Shown here piece by piece: positions 14,897 through 23,381 of a stretch of DNA of 27,702 nucleotides. The position numbers and the translations under genes are program-made. Each line of letters begins with the position of its first letter. The first letter of the stretch is position 1. This DNA comes from Candidatus Delongbacteria bacterium (lineage in GTDB: Bacteria; JAGOEH01): contig JAGOEH010000021.1 in the NCBI GenBank assembly GCA_017997825.1, positions 1 to 27,702 of the forward strand, given 5' to 3'. A model generated the notes under the pieces. That model made no database searches. It was not told where the DNA came from and worked only from the letters and a program-made list of their open reading frames with translations.

Positions 14897-17800
14897 ATGG
14901 CAACCGCTAAAAAATTCGGAACATTCGGCGGGGTATTTACCCCATCCATCCTGACGATCCTGGGTGTCATTATGTATATGCGGCTACCCTGGATTACAGG
15001 GCAAGCCGGGCTGATGATGACCATCGGGATCATCCTGGTAGCTCATTTGATCTCGATCACCACCGGTCTGAGTGTATCGTCGATCGCCACCGATAAAAAG
15101 GTCAAAGCCGGCGGCACTTATTATATGATCTCGCGAAGCCTGGGACTTCCAATCGGGGGAACACTGGGACTGGCCCTGTTTGTCGGACTATCGTTCAGCG
15201 TCAGTCTTTACCTGATCGGTTTTTCAGAAAGTTTTCTCAGCTATTGGGGATTTCCTCTCAATATCAACACCATCCGCTTGACCGGCACCATCGTTTTGAT
15301 TGCCGTGGCGGGACTGACGCTGATCAGTACCTCGCTGGCCATCAAGACACAATACCTTATCATGTCAGCCATTGTGTTATCCCTAATATCCATATTGATC
15401 GGAAATCCCAACTTTCAACCTCCTGATCCTTCCGTCATATCGTCGATACCCGATTCCGTTCCATTTATTGTACTATTCGGCATATTTTTTCCTGCCGTAA
15501 CCGGATTCGAAGCAGGTGTTTCCATGTCGGGCGATTTGCGGAATCCCAAACGCTCGATTCCTTACGGCACCATTACGGCTATAAGTATCGGCCTGGTTAC
15601 CTATCTGGTTCTGGCCTGGTTTTTTGCCGGCCATGTCCGTTCCGATCTGTTGGTCAATGACTCCCAAATCCTCCTGAAAATCTCCTATATCCCGGTATTG
15701 GTGCTAGCCGGAATATGGGGAGCCACTCTTTCATCCGCATTGGGCAGTATTTTGGGAGCGCCCCGGATTTTACAGGCCACCGCTCAGGATCGAATTGCGC
15801 CCTCCTTTTTCGGCAAGGGATACGGTGACTCGAATGAACCGCGTCATGCCCTGTTGTTGACCTTCATAATCGCCGAAATTGGAATTCTGATTGGGGAATT
15901 GGATATTATCGCCCGAGTGGTATCGATGTTTTTCATTACGACTTATGGATTTTTGAATCTGAGCTGTGCCATCGAGCGCTGGGCCAGTTCAGACTTTCAT
16001 CCCGATTTTAAAGTTCCCGGACTGGTCAGCCTGATTGGCGCAGCGGCCTGTTTTATCGTAATGATCCAACTGGATCTGATCGCCATGATTGGTGCCGCCT
16101 TGATTCTGGGTGCTCTCTTCCTTTATCTGAAAAGCCGCGAACTAACCCTGGAGAGCGGGGATACCTGGGAAGGAATTTGGGCATCGCTGATCCGGACCGG
16201 ATTGACCCGCCTGGGCGGGCGTATCCGGACGGCCCGTAACTGGCGGCCCAACATCATCCTGTTCAGCGGAGGACTACAAACCCGTCCGCACCTGGTCGAA
16301 ATCAGCCGGGCCATCGCCGGCAAGTTAGGTATCATTTCAAGCTTCGATCTGGTCGAAGATCCCGATACCGATCTCCTCTTCTCTACCCCTCCCGCCGATC
16401 CTATTTCCCAATCCCAAACCGCCGATCAGGGACTCTTTACCAAACAACTTCGTTGCAAGGATATTTTTGAAGGAATCCAATCCATCGCCCGCATCTATGG
16501 ATTCACCGGAATCGAACCCAACACGGTCCTGATGGGATGGTCGGATGATGCCGATCACTCCCCAAAATTCATTCAACTGATTCATGATCTTCATAAACTG
16601 GATTACAATTCCATTTTTCTCGATTTTGATAAACAATCGGAATTCGGCCACTATCAAACGATTGACCTATGGTGGAAAGGATCCGGACGTAATTTTTCAT
16701 TTGCCTTGACCATCCTGCGTTTCTTCAAAACCGACACCATGTGGAAAGAGGCCCGATTGCGCGTCATCTTCATCAGCGAACAACCGGCTGACTCGCTTAA
16801 AATTCATCGGACTATCCAGCAGATCCTTCAGGATTACCGCATCGAAGCCGAAATAAAAATCATCCACAATACCAGCGATCCAAAACCGATCCATGAAATC
16901 ATCTCAGCCGAATCAGCCCGAACCGATCTGACCATCATGGGAATATCAGGCAACGCCGACCTCAATCCGGCCGCCTATATCAGCAAAATCAATCAATTTG
17001 TCGAGCATATCGGATCGGTCATGCTGATCCATGCTTCCTCCTTCTTCGATGAACTTGAAATCGGACCGCCGGCTTTTCATCATCCAACCACTCCCCCCCC
17101 TCTCGTTCCCCCGCTTTCCCTCCCTTCCCTGCCGGCCGTCGCCGATCCGGAAATGATGTCACAATGGGAAAAAATGGATCTAGATATGACCCGAATCATT
17201 TCATCATTCCATGATGATGTTCTGGTCCCTATTTCAGAAAAGTATCACCTTCTCTTCCAGTCGATCATCGCATTGATCAGCCATGATTCCCGGCCTGATC
17301 AAAACGATGATTCCTCAATCCGTTCGTCCGAACCGACCGATCGTTTGCAGAAGCAACTTATGGATCTGATGGTTGTTATTGATAAGATGCAGACCGGCAT
17401 CAATCCGGAAGTTATTGAAAGCTGTCGGGAAGCGATCGGGCAATTCATTACCATGATAGACGATAGTGTTCACCGGCAGTCGAACCGCTTGATGGTTCAG
17501 GATAAAACCGGTCAATCGGAAACGGAGATCAATCTATTCGAACGACTGATGATGCGGTTCCGGAAACAAATCTCCAGACTTAACGGCGGATTCGCTTTTG
17601 ATAAAACCCTGCATCCCACCTTGATCGATTATTACCTGAGTCACCGCCGAAAAACCAACACGGCAGAAATTCTTAATCGTTTCGGCCTGCAAACCCTTTC
17701 CGTTTTATCCGAAATCAAACTCATCATACAGGAGATCAGCACGACCCTGGACCGGATTGCAATCCCGGAAATTTCATCCTCCTCCGATTCCATTCTGAAG

Positions 17801-20014
17801 TTGGATCTTAACCCGACCGATCGGCTCAATCAAATTCAATCACTGCAGGCTGATTTCAGAACCTTTCAACAGAGTCTGCTGAACCAACTGGTTTACGATT
17901 GGCGTAAGGATTTGTCTGAAATGATTCAACTGACAAACCCTCTTCCGGGCACCCATCACCCTAAACCCATCCTGTCATCCAAAAAATCCGGACAGACTTC
18001 AATCGATTACCTGAATCACTTTCCATCGCTCTGGAATCAAAATACCCATCAGATTCTGAATAGTCTTAAGTTAAATGGGCTGGTCGCTCAATTAAAAATA
18101 CAGTTGAGAGCCATAACCCGACATATGGTTTCCGGATTTTCGGATCATCTGACCCGGACGCTGCTGGAGCCGTTGAACCGTCTGGAACTTGATCTTTCAC
18201 ACATCGAATCGGGTGGAGAATTATCCGGTTTCCAATTTGATGCGGTTGACTCATTGACCCAGGAAGCATTGCAGCGATTTGAAAATCTGTTCAACGCTGC
18301 CCGGGAATTGTACGAACCGCTGCCCGAACAGATCGAAATTCCTTCCGATGAATTTTATTCAATCGCCGAACAAGGCCGATTCACCGAGTGTGAGACGGTA
18401 ACCATCCCATTTCAGCGGCTGGCCGGGCATCTGATCGAGACGGATTATATCGAACCGATCCGGAACTGGATCGATCGGAATTGGAAAAAAATGGATGAAC
18501 TGAACGCCAAGATCCGCCAATCCGTCAACCAAATGAATTTTACCGTCTTGGGAGATGGAAATATCGTTCAACAATCCGTTAAACCTGATCCGGCCACTAT
18601 CCTCAATCTGAAACCGCTCCGCGACCGGTTCAATCAGATAAAAAATGACGGACTGGAACTCAAAACCGATTTTGAGACTTGTGCCCAACAAAGCTTGATC
18701 GCTGCGACCGAGCCGATGAGTTCCTATTCGATACTCGCTACGGCCGACCGATTGAACCAAATGATCTGGAATGCAGGCCGGGATCGGGTGTTGAACGGTC
18801 TTACCAAATCACAGACCATGATCCGCCGGAGCCTTCAAACCAGTCTGGGATGGCTGATCCGCAGTAAAAGCCGGAGCATTCTGCTGGCCAATCGTCAAAA
18901 GTCCAATCCTCTGCAGGGGATTACCCAAGTTGAATCCATCATCGAGATGGTTCGTTCCATCACCCCCAATCCTACAGTTTACAGCCGAATACCCTATCAT
19001 TATCAAAATCTGTTCAATGGCAATTCCCAGATCAGCCATGAATTTCGGGTGGCCATGAATCAAGAAAAGATGAGGGCAGCATCCGCCGTGAACCGCTACC
19101 AGTCGGGATATACCGGTGGCCTGCTGGTTTTGGGAAAACGCTATTCAGGCAAAAGTACCCTGTCTCGGATTATCACCCATGACCATTATTCATCCGAATC
19201 CGCCATTATCATCCAACCTCCTCAGTCCAATTCAGCCCGGCAGGAAATTTTTAAACGGCAGATCCAACGATCCTTTAACCATCAAGGCAATCTCCGGGAA
19301 TGGATCAGCTCACTTCCGCTCCACAGCGCAATCATTATCGAGGATCTGGAGCTGTGGTGGGAACGCAGCCCCAATGGACTGGAGGTAATAGAAACCATAG
19401 CCGGATTGATCCGGGATTATTCCGACCGGTTGCTCTTCATCATCACGGCCGATCTCCACGCCTTCAAACTGATCAATTCCCTCTATCCTCTGGATCACCT
19501 GTTTACCGCAGTCATTCCATGCCAACCGTTCAATTCGGAATCCCTCCAACAGGCCATTATGATAAGGCATACCGCCGGTGGGATGCAATTCAGAATCGGG
19601 CAAAAATCGGAAAACGAGATGAACGCCATCACTCAGGCTCGATTGTTCGACGACTATTTCAGCCGTTCGGGAGGGAGAATCGGCATCGCCCTAAACGCCT
19701 GGCTGGCCAATATCATTGAGGTGGACCAATCGATGATCGTCATGCGGAATCCGGTCATTCCGAAAATTGAAGTGCTTGATAATCTGGATGATGATCAATG
19801 GGTTTATCTATCTCAAATCCTGCTGCATCGGAGAATCACCCGAGAAACCCTGATCCGCATCATGAAAATCCCCTCATCATCCGGTACCGCCATGATCCGA
19901 TCACTGATCCGTTGCGGAACGATCATCGAACGCTCTCCAGGTATCTACGAAATCAATATGACACTGGAACCTTTTCTGACCGATCGGCTCAATCAAAAAA
20001 GGATTCTGCCATGA
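14897..20014 (+). CDS. Cation-chloride-cotransporter-like protein fused to a P-loop NTPase
   Basis: 1705 residues. Residues about 10-415 form an APC-fold transporter with about 12 membrane segments, most like the SLC12 cation-chloride/amino-acid cotransporters: FGTFGGVFTPSILTILGVIM at the start, AGGTYYMISRSLG, PAVTGFEAGVSMSGDLRNP and ALGSILGAPRILQA. Residues about 445-720 are a soluble SLC12-type C-terminal domain with Usp-like strands (NIILFSGGLQTRPHL, LTIMGISG, VMLIHASS). A Pro-rich linker (724-748) leads to about 640 residues of predicted helical sequence I do not recognise. Residues about 1405-1705 are an NTPase: Walker A GKRYSGKST (1413-1421), Walker B AIIIED (1478-1483), FIITAD sensor-like strand, then a likely winged-helix region (1635-1690). 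Bacterial cotransporter relatives normally end near 700-750 residues. The stop overlaps the next gene by ATGA. Ion transport controlled by NTP binding is an inference. Confidence 0.85.
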   Translation: MATAKKFGTFGGVFTPSILTILGVIMYMRLPWITGQAGLMMTIGIILVAHLISITTGLSVSSIATDKKVKAGGTYYMISRSLGLPIGGTLGLALFVGLSFSVSLYLIGFSESFLSYWGFPLNINTIRLTGTIVLIAVAGLTLISTSLAIKTQYLIMSAIVLSLISILIGNPNFQPPDPSVISSIPDSVPFIVLFGIFFPAVTGFEAGVSMSGDLRNPKRSIPYGTITAISIGLVTYLVLAWFFAGHVRSDLLVNDSQILLKISYIPVLVLAGIWGATLSSALGSILGAPRILQATAQDRIAPSFFGKGYGDSNEPRHALLLTFIIAEIGILIGELDIIARVVSMFFITTYGFLNLSCAIERWASSDFHPDFKVPGLVSLIGAAACFIVMIQLDLIAMIGAALILGALFLYLKSRELTLESGDTWEGIWASLIRTGLTRLGGRIRTARNWRPNIILFSGGLQTRPHLVEISRAIAGKLGIISSFDLVEDPDTDLLFSTPPADPISQSQTADQGLFTKQLRCKDIFEGIQSIARIYGFTGIEPNTVLMGWSDDADHSPKFIQLIHDLHKLDYNSIFLDFDKQSEFGHYQTIDLWWKGSGRNFSFALTILRFFKTDTMWKEARLRVIFISEQPADSLKIHRTIQQILQDYRIEAEIKIIHNTSDPKPIHEIISAESARTDLTIMGISGNADLNPAAYISKINQFVEHIGSVMLIHASSFFDELEIGPPAFHHPTTPPPLVPPLSLPSLPAVADPEMMSQWEKMDLDMTRIISSFHDDVLVPISEKYHLLFQSIIALISHDSRPDQNDDSSIRSSEPTDRLQKQLMDLMVVIDKMQTGINPEVIESCREAIGQFITMIDDSVHRQSNRLMVQDKTGQSETEINLFERLMMRFRKQISRLNGGFAFDKTLHPTLIDYYLSHRRKTNTAEILNRFGLQTLSVLSEIKLIIQEISTTLDRIAIPEISSSSDSILKLDLNPTDRLNQIQSLQADFRTFQQSLLNQLVYDWRKDLSEMIQLTNPLPGTHHPKPILSSKKSGQTSIDYLNHFPSLWNQNTHQILNSLKLNGLVAQLKIQLRAITRHMVSGFSDHLTRTLLEPLNRLELDLSHIESGGELSGFQFDAVDSLTQEALQRFENLFNAARELYEPLPEQIEIPSDEFYSIAEQGRFTECETVTIPFQRLAGHLIETDYIEPIRNWIDRNWKKMDELNAKIRQSVNQMNFTVLGDGNIVQQSVKPDPATILNLKPLRDRFNQIKNDGLELKTDFETCAQQSLIAATEPMSSYSILATADRLNQMIWNAGRDRVLNGLTKSQTMIRRSLQTSLGWLIRSKSRSILLANRQKSNPLQGITQVESIIEMVRSITPNPTVYSRIPYHYQNLFNGNSQISHEFRVAMNQEKMRAASAVNRYQSGYTGGLLVLGKRYSGKSTLSRIITHDHYSSESAIIIQPPQSNSARQEIFKRQIQRSFNHQGNLREWISSLPLHSAIIIEDLELWWERSPNGLEVIETIAGLIRDYSDRLLFIITADLHAFKLINSLYPLDHLFTAVIPCQPFNSESLQQAIMIRHTAGGMQFRIGQKSENEMNAITQARLFDDYFSRSGGRIGIALNAWLANIIEVDQSMIVMRNPVIPKIEVLDNLDDDQWVYLSQILLHRRITRETLIRIMKIPSSSGTAMIRSLIRCGTIIERSPGIYEINMTLEPFLTDRLNQKRILP

Positions 20015-20271
20015 TATCATCCTTCATCGTCTGGCCCGAACCCTCCTCGATTCTGTTCATGATTATAATCCTGATCATTCTGGCAGGTCTGAGAGGAATC
20101 TTGAACCTGTGGAAGAATCGGCCAAACATTAATCCGACGGTCCGCTCCATCATCCGGGCATGCCTTCCCTGGTTCGATTTTCTTATCGGAATATCGCTGT
20201 TTTTCCAGCTGGTCCACCGCTTATGGGGCTCCTCTCCGATCTGCCGATTATCGCCTCCGGTCTGGTCCTGA
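20011..20271 (+). CDS. MscS-like channel, 5' part (reading frame broken)
   Basis: The ATG overlaps the transporter stop as ATGA, so translation is probably coupled. The first about 71 codons encode two membrane segments (SILFMIIILIILAGLRGIL and WFDFLIGISLFFQLVHRL) matching TM1 and TM2 of small MscS-type channels. The frame then leaves homology and ends in SSPICRLSPPVWS. The remaining part of the protein continues in the -1 frame from about 20223. Adding one G to the GGGG run at 20225-20228 would join the parts as HRLWGLLSDLP, giving one protein of about 252 residues. This is either a sequencing error at a homopolymer or a true inactivating frameshift. Confidence 0.6.
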   Translation: MISSFIVWPEPSSILFMIIILIILAGLRGILNLWKNRPNINPTVRSIIRACLPWFDFLIGISLFFQLVHRLWGSSPICRLSPPVWS

Positions 20272-20765
20272 TGCTGCTGGGACTCTTCGGCTGGTATTGG
20301 GGACGTGACTTTATCGCTGGAATCATTCTGAAAAGCGAGAATTTTACAGATGCCGAACGCATGGTTCAATACCGCCACCTTCATGGAAGAATTATCCGCA
20401 TGGGACTCCGATATCTGGAATTTCAAACGGAGGAGGGAGAAATCATCAAAATCCCCTACCGCCGAATTCATCATGAATCACCTCTCCAGCTCCGGTTCCG
20501 GGATCTCACCCATTCGGCAACCTGGAATTTTTCCATTCCCGATCCGGTCGATACCGATCCATTGCTGACCCTGATCAGACAGACCATTCTCAGTTCGCCC
20601 TGGGCCATGGCCGGCTATGATCCCATTATCACCCTCATTCCGGAATCCGAGGGGATACTTCGCCTTAAAATCACTGTTTTCACCCTGAATCCGTCTCAAT
20701 CCGGCCGCTTAAAACAGGAGCTGGTCAAAATAATTGATGGATTGAATGGGAATCGGAAAGCATGA
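20223..20765 (+). CDS. MscS-like mechanosensitive channel, 3' part
   Basis: About 180 residues from the ATG at 20223; the frame is open from an ATG at 20160, but neither start has a ribosome-binding site. The segment IIASGLVLMLLGLFGWYWGRDFIAGIIL looks like the pore-lining TM3 of MscS. It is followed by the beta domain with GRIIRMGLRYLEFQTEEGEIIKIPYRRI, aligning with the MscS motif that ends in GxIIxIPN. The C-terminal mixed domain is short. Together with the 20011 segment it would make a minimal three-helix MscS channel of the inner membrane, opening under tension to release ions. Its pairing with the transporter-ATPase suggests osmotic balance; this is inference. A terminator-like hairpin overlaps the stop codon. 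Confidence 0.65.
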   Translation: MGLLSDLPIIASGLVLMLLGLFGWYWGRDFIAGIILKSENFTDAERMVQYRHLHGRIIRMGLRYLEFQTEEGEIIKIPYRRIHHESPLQLRFRDLTHSATWNFSIPDPVDTDPLLTLIRQTILSSPWAMAGYDPIITLIPESEGILRLKITVFTLNPSQSGRLKQELVKIIDGLNGNRKA

Positions 20766-20779
20766 TTCACCTTTTTTTT
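20748..20779 (+). terminator. Rho-independent terminator after the MscS-like gene
   Basis: GG-GAATC pairs with GATTC-(A)-CC around a 9-nt loop, immediately followed by TTTTTTTT. The stop codon (20763-20765) lies in the right arm. A second T-run follows at about 20781. Confidence 0.6.
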
Positions 20780-20794
20780 GTTTTTTTCTTTTGA

Positions 20795-20823
20795 TTGACA
20801 TAATCCATTCATCTTTCTATATT
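20795..20823 (+). promoter_or_regulatory. Promoter of the first histidine kinase gene
   Basis: TTGACA at 20795-20800, a 17-bp spacer and TATATT at 20818-20823, leaving a leader of about 85 nt before 20914. Confidence 0.7.
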
Positions 20824-20913
20824 ACCATAAAGCCGTCACCAAAGAATTCACCCCCTGGTAATCGAATCTCCCTCCATGCCGGCTGAAATGCAATCCTAAA
20901 CCACGAGACCGTT

Positions 20914-23376
20914 ATGCTTCATTCGATTAATTTAAAGTACAAATTGATCATAGGCGGCATCACGGCGGTATTCATTCCCTTTTTTATCGCCGGAATCGTG
21001 ATTTATTATCACCTTTCCCATTCGCTTCAGGAAATTGCCCACGATAAATCGATGATCATCGCTCAGGATGTGGCCGGGTTGATCAATGCGGCCTTAAGAC
21101 AAGAAATCAAACTGGCGGAGGCTATCGCGGCCAATCCGATCATTATCCGGGCGTCCCAAACCGGCCGATATCAGGAGGCCCGTCGAATGCTGGAAATGGT
21201 TTACCAGCGGATCGGAAAAACCTATTTTACGATGTTTCTACTTGATCGCCACGGGACAGCCCAACTTGACGCTTTCTTTACATCGAATCTGGGATTGAAT
21301 CTATCCGACCGCGATTATTTTCGTAAAGCCCAAAGCGGACACCCCTCTATCTCCGGCCCCATCGCATCCCGCTCTACCTATCAACCCGGGTCACCCGTCA
21401 TCGTTATCTCGGCTCCTATCATCAATCATGATCAATTTCTTGGATTGATCGGTATTGCTTTCAATATGGATTTTTTAAGCGAGATCCTGAACCGGAAAAA
21501 ATCCGGAAAAACGGGTTATGCTTTTCTGATTGATTCGGAGGGCTTGATCCTAGCCCATCCCAATCAGGACCATATTCTGAAAACCCGTCTACCGAAACAG
21601 ACCGGAATCGATACCATCGCGGCCGTCATGCCGAACAGCCAACCCGGTACAACCACATTCTCCTGGGAAGGTATTGACCTGATAGCCGGTATTGCCGGGG
21701 TGGACCAAACCAATTGGATTGCCGTTTTTTCACAGAGCCGTCAGGAGATTATGGACCCACTGAATCGCATTATCTTTTTTCTCATGATCAGCGGAATCGG
21801 ATATTTAGTGATCACCTTAGCCATGATCATCGGATTTTCAGGACGGATTACTCCGCCCATTATGCGGATGATGGAAATTATGAAACAGATGACACTGAAT
21901 TCGGCCGAGATTATTCTCCAGATCGGATTAGACCGGCGAATCACCTATGCCAATCCGGCTTTCGTCAAAATCTCAGGTTTCCCAATCGATAGAATTCTCG
22001 GCAGGATTCCGGTCCTGGCCAATCTCATCCATATTTCGGAAGAAACGATCTGGAATTCGCTGGAATCAGGCAATCCATGGTCAGGCCGCATCACATTGCA
22101 GCGAGCCGATGCCACAACGGTCACCCTGGATGTGCTGATCCTGCCATTACGGAACGATCGAGGGACCATCCAAGGCTATCTGGAAATAGGATTGGATGTC
22201 ACATCCGAACTGATCTTTGAAAAACGGCTTCAGCAGGCCCAGAAACTGGAAGCCATCGGAACACTGGCCAGCGGTATCGCACACGACTTCAATAATATTC
22301 TAAGCGGAATTTTCGGTTACGCCGAATTGAGCTTGTTGGATAAGGATTCCCCGGTCAAGACCGAAGGGTATGCCAGGGAGATCATCAAAGCCTCGGAACG
22401 GGCACGGGACCTGGTCAGCCAGATTCTAACCTTCAGCCGTAAAACCGACATCGAATTGATCCCCCTTCAGCCCCAAATCGTCCTGAAAGAGGCTCTCAAG
22501 CTGCTGCGGGCTTCCATCCCCTCTACGATCGCTATCGAAACGAATATCAACAGTTTCTCCTTCATTCTGGGTGAACCGACCCAACTCCATCAGATCATCA
22601 TGAATCTATTCACTAACGCGGTCCACGCGATCGGCAGCCGGATCGGAACAATCCGGCTCGAACTGGAAGATTTTATGGTCAATGAGGAGTTCACCGCCCT
22701 TCATCCCGGAATCCATCCGGGAAATCACATCATCATCCGGGTTTCCGATACCGGGTGCGGAATTCCACCGGAACTGCTGGACCGAGTCTTTGATCCCTTT
22801 TTTACCACCAAATCTCCGGGAGAAGGTACAGGACTTGGATTATCGGTCGTCGACGGGATCGTGAAAAAAATGGATGGAATTATTACCGTCTATAGTGAAA
22901 TTGGAAAAGGTATCCAGTTCAATATAATCATTCCATGTACAGCAACCCATACCATGACGAATGATCCGGAAAACAAACATATTCGCCAAGGAACGGAACG
23001 GATTGCCGTGATCGATGATGAAACAGCCATCCTCAAAACGCTGAAGTCGATCCTGAGTAATTTTGGATACCGGATCACCACCTTTTCAGACAGCCGGCAG
23101 GCTCTGGATTCATTAAATACTGATTCCGATCTCTTTGATCTTCTGATCATCGATTACTCCATGCCCCACCTGACCGGACTGGAACTGATCAAGAATCTCA
23201 GGCAACAGGGAAATCAAATCCCCGTGATTCTCACATCCGGGTACATCAGTCAGGAGATTGAACAAACCGCCCGAACAATCGACATCAATGAAATCATGAC
23301 CAAACCCATCAGCATCTATAGACTAGCCGAAGCCATCCAACGGGTCCTGGCTCCAGTCGGCAGAGTCGGCCTCTGA
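20914..23376 (+). CDS. Cache-PAS hybrid sensor histidine kinase with receiver domain
   Basis: 820 residues. TM1 about 11-32 and TM2 about 286-308 flank a periplasmic double-Cache sensor (35-280; LLDRHGTAQLD, LSDRDYFRKAQ, GYAFLIDSEGLILAHP). A PAS domain spans about 330-430. The dimerisation/phosphoacceptor segment has His457 in GIAHDFNNILSGI. The HATPase domain shows N-box NLFTNAVHA, SDTGCGIP (G1), DPFFTTK and GEGTGLGLSVV. The C-terminal receiver domain (695-815) has acidic DDE, phosphoacceptor Asp747 in LLIIDYSMP, and Lys797 in TKPIS. It is a complete membrane-bound phosphorelay protein sensing an extracytoplasmic small molecule of unknown identity; no separate response regulator is adjacent. 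The ribosome-binding site is weak. It has its own promoter. Confidence 0.92.
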   Translation: MLHSINLKYKLIIGGITAVFIPFFIAGIVIYYHLSHSLQEIAHDKSMIIAQDVAGLINAALRQEIKLAEAIAANPIIIRASQTGRYQEARRMLEMVYQRIGKTYFTMFLLDRHGTAQLDAFFTSNLGLNLSDRDYFRKAQSGHPSISGPIASRSTYQPGSPVIVISAPIINHDQFLGLIGIAFNMDFLSEILNRKKSGKTGYAFLIDSEGLILAHPNQDHILKTRLPKQTGIDTIAAVMPNSQPGTTTFSWEGIDLIAGIAGVDQTNWIAVFSQSRQEIMDPLNRIIFFLMISGIGYLVITLAMIIGFSGRITPPIMRMMEIMKQMTLNSAEIILQIGLDRRITYANPAFVKISGFPIDRILGRIPVLANLIHISEETIWNSLESGNPWSGRITLQRADATTVTLDVLILPLRNDRGTIQGYLEIGLDVTSELIFEKRLQQAQKLEAIGTLASGIAHDFNNILSGIFGYAELSLLDKDSPVKTEGYAREIIKASERARDLVSQILTFSRKTDIELIPLQPQIVLKEALKLLRASIPSTIAIETNINSFSFILGEPTQLHQIIMNLFTNAVHAIGSRIGTIRLELEDFMVNEEFTALHPGIHPGNHIIIRVSDTGCGIPPELLDRVFDPFFTTKSPGEGTGLGLSVVDGIVKKMDGIITVYSEIGKGIQFNIIIPCTATHTMTNDPENKHIRQGTERIAVIDDETAILKTLKSILSNFGYRITTFSDSRQALDSLNTDSDLFDLLIIDYSMPHLTGLELIKNLRQQGNQIPVILTSGYISQEIEQTARTIDINEIMTKPISIYRLAEAIQRVLAPVGRVGL

Positions 23377-23381
23377 TTCGT

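Noticed and set aside
19300-19719. 139-codon frame inside the NTPase part of the fusion gene
   Set aside because: Overlaps the Walker B region in another frame; biased composition, no initiation site.
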